A stretch of DNA of 9,752 nt from Pelotomaculum sp. (GTDB lineage Bacteria; Bacillota; Desulfotomaculia; Desulfotomaculales; Pelotomaculaceae), in contig JALHFC010000069.1 of the NCBI GenBank assembly GCA_022839445.1, positions 1-9,752 on the forward strand, in the 5' to 3' direction. Below are positions 5,276-9,752 of the stretch, one piece after another. Under the pieces are notes generated by a model. That model was given only the letters and a program-made list of their open reading frames with translations. It searched no databases and was not told where the DNA came from. Position 1 is the stretch's first letter. Each line of letters opens with the position of its first letter. A program made the position numbers and the translations under genes.

Positions 5276-7573
5276 CTACATTATAGTAAATTTATTAAAA
5301 ACTCCTTGCTTTAAATTTTTACCCGCTTGAGAGCGAATACCCTTGCTAATATATAAGTAATATGTTTGTCCGGATTGATAACTTGATATAGGAACAACTA
5401 ATGCTGAACTCCCGTCAACACCAGGAATTATTTCGATTTTAACTTTATTACCTATAACATCGGTCACATATATATTTTGGTTATTTAATGAGTTAACGTC
5501 TACTATCATATTAAAACGGATCGTCCATGTTTTGTCAGGTGAAATATCTGTTTTAGCGGGCAATTCTATGCCATCAAAAGTCGGTAATACCTTTTCTCTG
5601 ACTGACACTATACATGAATCAACGAATCCACCCTCCTCTGTTGTCACTCTGATAATTGCATTGCCTGCCCCTACTGATATGATCAATCCACTTGCACTCA
5701 CAGTTGCTACCTTCTGATTGCTGGTGTACCATAAAACTTTTTTATTCGTAGCATTAGCCGGTTCCACAGCAGCTGTCAGGACATATGTTTCACCTCCTTC
5801 TGTCAGAACCAGGGTTTTGGGGTCCAGGGATACACCCGAAACAGGTATAATTGATGGATTGACAGTTACATGACATGTCACGGTTTTGCCCCCGTCTTCG
5901 GTAATGGCTATAATTGTTGCCTTACCCGCTCCAACGGCGGTAACGACGCCGTTTTCACTAACAATTGCTACAGCCGGGTTATCCGTTGCCCACGATATGT
6001 TTTTGTTGCTTGCATTTGCCGGAAACACAGTTGCATTCAGTACAAATGTGTTTCCTACAATTAAAAAACTGCACTCCTGCTCCAGCACAATGCCTGCTAC
6101 AGGTACAAAAGGTTCTTTGACCGTAACAGCGCACGTTGCGGTTTTGCCTCTATCTTCGGTAATGGCAATAATTGTTGCTTTACCTGCTCCTATGGCAGTA
6201 ACAACGCCGTTTTCACATACAACCGCTGCGGCCGGGTTATCCGTTGCCCAAGCTATGTTTTTATTGCTTGCATTAGTAGGAAAAACTGCAGCGATTAATG
6301 TTCCCGTATCCCCGACTGCTAAGTTCATACTGGTTTTATTCAGCGTTATTCCCGTTACAGCCACATGGGCAAACCGGCTTGCGGCATGATATAAATTAAC
6401 CGCACCGTAACCGTAGAGGTTGTCCCGGCCGGTCGGACCCAGGTCTATTGCAGAAGTTTGTATGATGGCAGCAATCTGGTGTGGGTTCAGAGAGGGGTCA
6501 ATAGCTTTTAAAATTGCAGCAACACCTGAAACCACCGGCGCTGAAAAGGATGTTCCATCTAAACTAGCGTATGAATTATTTTTGTAGCAGCTATATATAT
6601 TTTCCCCGGGCGCGACTACATCCACTTTATCGTTGTGGTTGGAGAATCCGGATACAACATTATCACTTGCAATAGAACCTACCGATAAAACACCATCATA
6701 TGACGCGGGATAATCATAATATGAAGCACCTTCATTGCCAGCGGCGGCAACCACAACAATGCCTTTATTAACTGCCCGCTGAACAGCGGCGTTTTCTATA
6801 TCGGAATATTTGTTGCTGCCCATACTTAAATTTATTACATCAACATTCTTTTCTATGGCATAGTCAATTGCTCTAATCACATCAGATAATTGACTAATGC
6901 CACTGTTATCGGCTGTCTTTAAAGGAAGAATTTTAACTTCCAGGACCCCTGCGACCCCTGCAATGCCGATGCTGTTATTGGTTTGAGCGGCAATTACTCC
7001 CGACACTGCCGTGCCATGCCCGTTTGTGTCATTAAAGTTGCTGTTGTTTGAAAAAAAGTTGTATCCGCCAGGAGCAATGCGATTAACTAAATCAAAATGA
7101 GTTGCTTCTAATCCGGAATCAATAACAGCCACGACAACCGGTTTATTTAAAGACGGCAGTAATGCCCAAGCATCTTCCGCCATAATGTTTCTTAGTCCCC
7201 ATTGTTTAGAATATCCCGGATCATTTGGTTGGCTGTACAATTTTAGTTTTTTATCTTCCTCAACATATAATATTGAACCGTCATTTTTTAGCTCTTTGAT
7301 CAGGGAAAAATTATCTACATCTTGCTCGGTATGGATCAGTTCTATAAATTCTGATAATTTCTCCCTACTTGTTATTTTCGATGAAATGGTTTTGCTTATT
7401 GATTTTATTCGAGGAGCATTTTCCTTATATTGTATGATGACTCCATTTTGTTTTTTATTCACTCGCTCGAAATGTACTATATCTTTATTTGCTTCACAGT
7501 AAGCTACAGGTATTCCAACAGCGTAGAAGATAATCGTTGCAATAAAAATCATAAGCTTTACTGATTGCTTCAT
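5276..7573 (-). CDS. Secreted subtilisin-like (S8) serine protease with Ig-like repeats
   Basis: A 765-residue exported endopeptidase. Residues 1-26 are a signal peptide; about 43-112 look like an inhibitor-I9-type propeptide. The S8 catalytic domain spans about 120-400: D152 in VAVIDSG, H186 in NGHGTAVSG, oxyanion N280 in AAAGNEG and S342 in DGTSFSAPVVSG. All are intact, so it should be active after propeptide removal. Three Big_2 domains follow (about 404-485, 489-571, 576-658), then an SbsA-type Ig-like domain (668-763), the same tail order as in the protein encoded 87 bp downstream. There is no LPXTG or SLH motif; C26 lies in VAYC, a poor lipobox, so a lipoprotein is unlikely. The ATG at 7573 has AGGTGA (7580-7585) six bases upstream. 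The AT-rich 7574-7623 probably holds the promoter, but no clear -35/-10 pair stands out. Confidence 0.93.
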   Translation of the reverse strand: MKQSVKLMIFIATIIFYAVGIPVAYCEANKDIVHFERVNKKQNGVIIQYKENAPRIKSISKTISSKITSREKLSEFIELIHTEQDVDNFSLIKELKNDGSILYVEEDKKLKLYSQPNDPGYSKQWGLRNIMAEDAWALLPSLNKPVVVAVIDSGLEATHFDLVNRIAPGGYNFFSNNSNFNDTNGHGTAVSGVIAAQTNNSIGIAGVAGVLEVKILPLKTADNSGISQLSDVIRAIDYAIEKNVDVINLSMGSNKYSDIENAAVQRAVNKGIVVVAAAGNEGASYYDYPASYDGVLSVGSIASDNVVSGFSNHNDKVDVVAPGENIYSCYKNNSYASLDGTSFSAPVVSGVAAILKAIDPSLNPHQIAAIIQTSAIDLGPTGRDNLYGYGAVNLYHAASRFAHVAVTGITLNKTSMNLAVGDTGTLIAAVFPTNASNKNIAWATDNPAAAVVCENGVVTAIGAGKATIIAITEDRGKTATCAVTVKEPFVPVAGIVLEQECSFLIVGNTFVLNATVFPANASNKNISWATDNPAVAIVSENGVVTAVGAGKATIIAITEDGGKTVTCHVTVNPSIIPVSGVSLDPKTLVLTEGGETYVLTAAVEPANATNKKVLWYTSNQKVATVSASGLIISVGAGNAIIRVTTEEGGFVDSCIVSVREKVLPTFDGIELPAKTDISPDKTWTIRFNMIVDVNSLNNQNIYVTDVIGNKVKIEIIPGVDGSSALVVPISSYQSGQTYYLYISKGIRSQAGKNLKQGVFNKFTIM

Positions 7574-7623
7574 AAATTTTCACCTATTTTTAAACTAAAT
7601 AATTAACTAAAAAACAAAAAAAC

Positions 7624-7963
7624 TTACCTTGGGAATAACTGCAAGGGTCGTTGTATTAAATAGCGGAATAATTCCACGTGCTTTAAGACCTCTATGTTTT
7701 CCGCCGGCCCTTCCCCCGGGTAATTTGTGAATTTTGTCTCCAGGCTAGCCTGAAGGTTTACCAGGGCTAGGTTTTCCCTCATGTCGGCGTACTCCAGTAC
7801 CAGGTCGAGCAGTTTGTGGCTTCCTTCTTCACGAGGTGATATCACCAGCTCAACCAGGATTATTTTGCTTTCACCGCTGTAGATGTCCGGTAGGTTAATC
7901 GAAACACCATTACCGGCAGAGAAGGGATGGCCCAGTACGCTGGTCAAGTTTAATTTGGTTCAC
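7624..7963 (-). pseudogene. vWA-domain protein remnant with internal deletion
   Basis: The frame from about 7959 to the TAA at 7624-7626 encodes about 107 residues including VLGHPFSAGNGVSINLPDIY and SGESKIILVELVI, then LLDLVLEYADMRENLALVNL and ENIEVLKHVELFRYLI. This resembles the segment after the metal-binding fold in bacterial von Willebrand factor A proteins (…LPDIYSGE.K..LVEL…EY.D….L…E.V…VELFR). The vWA fold with its MIDAS motif is absent, and the end (QRPLQLFPR) is also abrupt. Upstream, AAAGGGGGG (minus strand, about 7973-7981) is well placed for a GTG at 7961-7963 that opens MNQIKLDQ in another frame. The original start may thus survive, joined out of frame to the 3' part by a deletion near 7940. 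Not expected to be functional. Confidence 0.55.
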
Positions 7964-8025
7964 TATGATTTTCCCCCCTTTTATATTATTTAACAATTTG
8001 GCCGTGTTCCAATTTCTCATATTAC

Positions 8026-8054
8026 TTGTTAGCCTTTTGGTATGTTTCTATTAT
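8026..8054 (+). promoter_or_regulatory. Predicted sigma-A-type promoter
   Basis: TTGTTA (8026-8031) and TATTAT (8049-8054) are separated by 17 bases, with an AT-rich flank. Transcription would begin near a small GCCG/CGGC hairpin (8058-8070) and run towards the ribosome binding site at 8171-8177. It is the only well-spaced pair I found upstream of the plus-strand genes. Confidence 0.4.
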
Positions 8055-8185
8055 AAAGCCGCAATACGGCAGCAGTTTGTCAGTAGTAATTTAAATATTT
8101 CGGGATTTTTACCGGAAGCAAACTTATCGCTATACTAGCCAGATTTTTCGTTTCTGTTTAGGAGATAGTTAAGGAGGGAAAATAG

Positions 8186-8299
8186 GTGGCCCGTCTTGAA
8201 GATATAACCGTGCTCGGGGATACCCGGAAGGGCTGTTCGCCCTTCCAGGAATCCCCAAAAGGGGACAGTCCCTCGTTATGTACTTGTTCCGGTGAGTAG
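8186..8299 (+). pseudogene. Decapitated helicase gene: start region only
   Basis: AAGGAGG (8171-8177) sits eight bases before GTG (8186), an excellent initiation site. The first nine residues, MARLEDITV, match the conserved start of large SNF2-like/DEAD-box helicases that begin (M/V)ARLEDLT. After 8212 the frame runs into a palindromic repeat and stops at TAG (8297-8299), giving only 37 residues (…LGDTRKGCSPF… onward is repeat-encoded). The simplest reading is that the helicase body was deleted or displaced where the repeat now lies. The 9-residue match is short, so the family call is tentative; the strong initiation site itself is clear. The SWIM gene downstream (8548) is consistent with a former helicase operon, because SWIM proteins often neighbour SNF2 helicases. 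Confidence 0.4.
8216..8275. repeat. Palindromic repeat copy B with GGGGACAGTCCC core
   Basis: Nested perfect stems: GGGGAT (8216-8221) with ATCCCC (8251-8256), and inside it GGAAGGGC (8226-8233) with GCCCTTCC (8239-8246) around TGTTC. Next comes CCCCAAAAGGGG and the near-palindrome GGGGACAGTCCC (8261-8272). The first half matches the hairpin at 79-106; the last core resembles the element at 3276-3304. It begins exactly where the helicase-like codons end. Confidence 0.6.
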
Positions 8300-8353
8300 A
8301 GCCGGACAACAAAACCAGCCAAGCATGGTGCGGGTTCCTAATGCTCGGGTCGA

Positions 8354-8381
8354 TCCTGGGAATCCTGGCGGATTCCCAGGA
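8354..8381. repeat. Perfect 12-bp hairpin
   Basis: TCCTGGGAATCC (8354-8365) pairs with GGATTCCCAGGA (8370-8381) around TGGC. It is followed by a run of seven C, not T, so it is a poor intrinsic terminator on the plus strand. The whole stretch 8300-8547 contains no convincing gene; besides this hairpin it shows only a TATAAT (8395-8400) without a matching -35. Confidence 0.6.
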
Positions 8382-8547
8382 CCCCCCCAAAATGATATAA
8401 TGGTGGTGGTTTTTACTGTTGGTGGCTACCGAAAAAGAGCGAATTACACGGGAATTGGGATTATCAGGGGGAACCCCCTTAAAACCAGATTTTCCTTGCC
8501 GAAAATTTGAAAGTGTAAATGCCGGGAAAAGATTGGGATGAATAATA

Positions 8548-9752
8548 TTGCAAGAAAGCCATAATTTCAAAGCTTTATTGACCGAAATGGAACAGTACAT
8601 TGAGGATTACATCATAGATCGAGGGCTCGCGTATTATGAACAGGGGCTGGTAAAAGATGTTCAGATCAAGGAACCATGGGTACATGCCACCGTTCCGGGC
8701 AACTACGGAAATTATAAAGTCAAAATCCACCTGACCGATTTCAGCAAAAGCCAATGCAATTGCCCTTATGACGACTATTATGACGACTACTGTAAACATA
8801 TGGCGGCAGTCGTTTATTACGCTGTCCGTACATGCGCCGGACAGCCTGACGATGGTGAGCTTGCCGGAGTTTCCCGGACGGGCGCGGCGCATGTGGTAGG
8901 CGCAGATGATACCGGGACAATTATACAGCAGTCAAACCAACAACCGGAAAAAATCCTGCTCAAGCGCTTAAAAAACATGGAAAATGATGACCTGCTCGCC
9001 ACCATAACCCGACTGATAGAAATTAAGCCCGACATACAGGAAACACTACGCCTTATCCTTAATGAACGTGAACGGACCGCGGATTTGCATTCGGACCGGG
9101 TCAGCCGGATGGAGTTATACAGCTCGCTCGCCTACCATCAAAAAAGATTTCCAGCTGTTTTAAAAGAATGTGAGTTTCTTTTTACTGAAATTGATCCGGC
9201 TGATGAAGATAACTATAGGTACAGGTACCGCTATAATGACTACGATGATACGACAATGTGGGATTTTACCGAAGGCCTGGAGATATTAAACAGGTACGGA
9301 CAGGAGCTTCTGCAGATGGTCACTGCCGAGCACTTCATCTCCGGGACTGTTGGCTTACTCGTCACAATGAGGGCCCTGGCGGAATGGAGCGTCAAGTATA
9401 GTGAAGAATATAGCGACAACGAACTCGAAGAAAGTTGTTTAGAGTTTAAGAGCTATCTATCGGAAGCACTGGGACGAGTCCGCAATTACCAGATCAATGA
9501 TACTGTGGCCCAAACATTCTTACTGGAACTCATCGATTGGATCATACTTCAATGTAATACAATAGATGATTTACCAGCATGGACTTCTATTTTGAATTAT
9601 TGTATCCCGGAATTACGATATTTCCAGCATCTTAAAGAATGGATCACAAGGCTCGACAAAAACTTTTTGAGAAGCACTCACCTGCATGATGAATGGGTCC
9701 GCCAGGCTTTGGCGTCATGGTGGGTAGATCTGTGTTTATCCTTTGACCAGGA
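8548..9752 (+). CDS. SWIM zinc-finger protein (runs off the window)
   Basis: An open frame of 401 codons without a stop. The N-terminal part has the layout of SWIM-domain proteins: YIIDRGLAYYEQGLVKDVQI, a short beta region (VHATVPGNYGNYKVKI) and the zinc ligands C70, C72, C82 and H84 in CNCPYDDYYDDYCKH, followed by MAAVVYY. SWIM fingers bind DNA or protein partners and are often coded beside SNF2-type helicases. Residues about 100-401 are mostly helical with no motif I recognise. The frame opens after TGA (8539-8541); TTG at 8548 is chosen because GGGATG (8535-8540) lies seven bases upstream and it keeps the full N-terminal helix. ATG at 8587 is the alternative. A 12-bp tandem duplication adds YDDY between the zinc ligands. 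Confidence 0.8.
   Translation, partial: MQESHNFKALLTEMEQYIEDYIIDRGLAYYEQGLVKDVQIKEPWVHATVPGNYGNYKVKIHLTDFSKSQCNCPYDDYYDDYCKHMAAVVYYAVRTCAGQPDDGELAGVSRTGAAHVVGADDTGTIIQQSNQQPEKILLKRLKNMENDDLLATITRLIEIKPDIQETLRLILNERERTADLHSDRVSRMELYSSLAYHQKRFPAVLKECEFLFTEIDPADEDNYRYRYRYNDYDDTTMWDFTEGLEILNRYGQELLQMVTAEHFISGTVGLLVTMRALAEWSVKYSEEYSDNELEESCLEFKSYLSEALGRVRNYQINDTVAQTFLLELIDWIILQCNTIDDLPAWTSILNYCIPELRYFQHLKEWITRLDKNFLRSTHLHDEWVRQALASWWVDLCLSFDQ

Noticed and set aside
5886..6389. Plus-strand 167-residue frame antisense to the protease Big_2 region
   Set aside because: Open only because of the biased, repetitive composition of the Big_2 codons; similar antisense frames appear over the repeats of the neighbouring gene.
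7494..7506. Possible lipoprotein anchor of the protease (VAYC)
   Set aside because: The residue before Cys is Tyr, not a small residue, so it does not satisfy the lipobox; ordinary signal-peptide cleavage is more likely.
8292..8510. Plus-strand 72-residue frame with a collagen-like GNPGGFPGPP stretch
   Set aside because: The glycine/proline run is produced by the 8354-8381 palindrome and the C-run; no ribosome binding site and no homologous feel beyond that.
8169..8600. Minus-strand 143-residue frame
   Set aside because: It spans repeats and the start of the SWIM gene on the wrong strand and has no recognisable domain.
1..9752. CRISPR array or retron
   Set aside because: No regularly spaced short direct repeats, and no Cas or reverse-transcriptase gene; the repeats seen are protein-domain repeats and isolated palindromes.

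Overview
The window looks like a plasmid- or chromosome-borne accessory region of a Gram-positive, low- to mid-GC Firmicute. The best guess is a clostridial Peptococcaceae of the Pelotomaculum/Desulfotomaculum type; this is inferred from style and was not tested. The reasons are strong AGGAGG-like ribosome binding sites with frequent GTG and TTG starts, secreted proteins with Gram-positive signal peptides and Ig-like repeats, and transposon and Rpn families common in that group.

Layout from left to right. Positions 1-590 hold hairpins, a striking three-way-junction palindrome (152-246) and the C-terminal remnant of an IS21-type istB gene. From 589 to 3029 a minus-strand Rpn-type PD-(D/E)XK nuclease gene is cut in two by a complete IS4-family insertion sequence (about 1472-2949) flanked by a 9-bp direct repeat; the two halves rejoin in frame into a protein of about 317 residues. 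Directly upstream, and overlapping its start by four bases, is a short chimeric reading frame that begins like a YgjP/DUF45 metallopeptidase but stops before the metal-binding motif. Then come REP-like palindromes (3276-3346).

The centre (3419-7573, minus strand) carries the two intact large genes. One encodes a secreted subtilisin-like (S8) protease. The other, 87 bp downstream, encodes a secreted protein with a PPC-like domain. Both end in the same chassis: three bacterial Ig-like (Big_2) domains followed by an SbsA-type Ig-like domain. They are probably co-expressed and act outside the cell; a shared surface or matrix attachment is an inference.

The right part (7624-8550) is again gene debris: a vWA-protein remnant, a promoter and ribosome binding site leading into the first nine codons of what looks like a large helicase gene, and two strong hairpins, one of which resembles the palindrome at 79-106. 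The window ends inside a plus-strand SWIM zinc-finger gene (8548 to beyond the edge). Overall this is a decaying, transposon-visited island in which a pair of secreted proteins and a SWIM protein remain intact.
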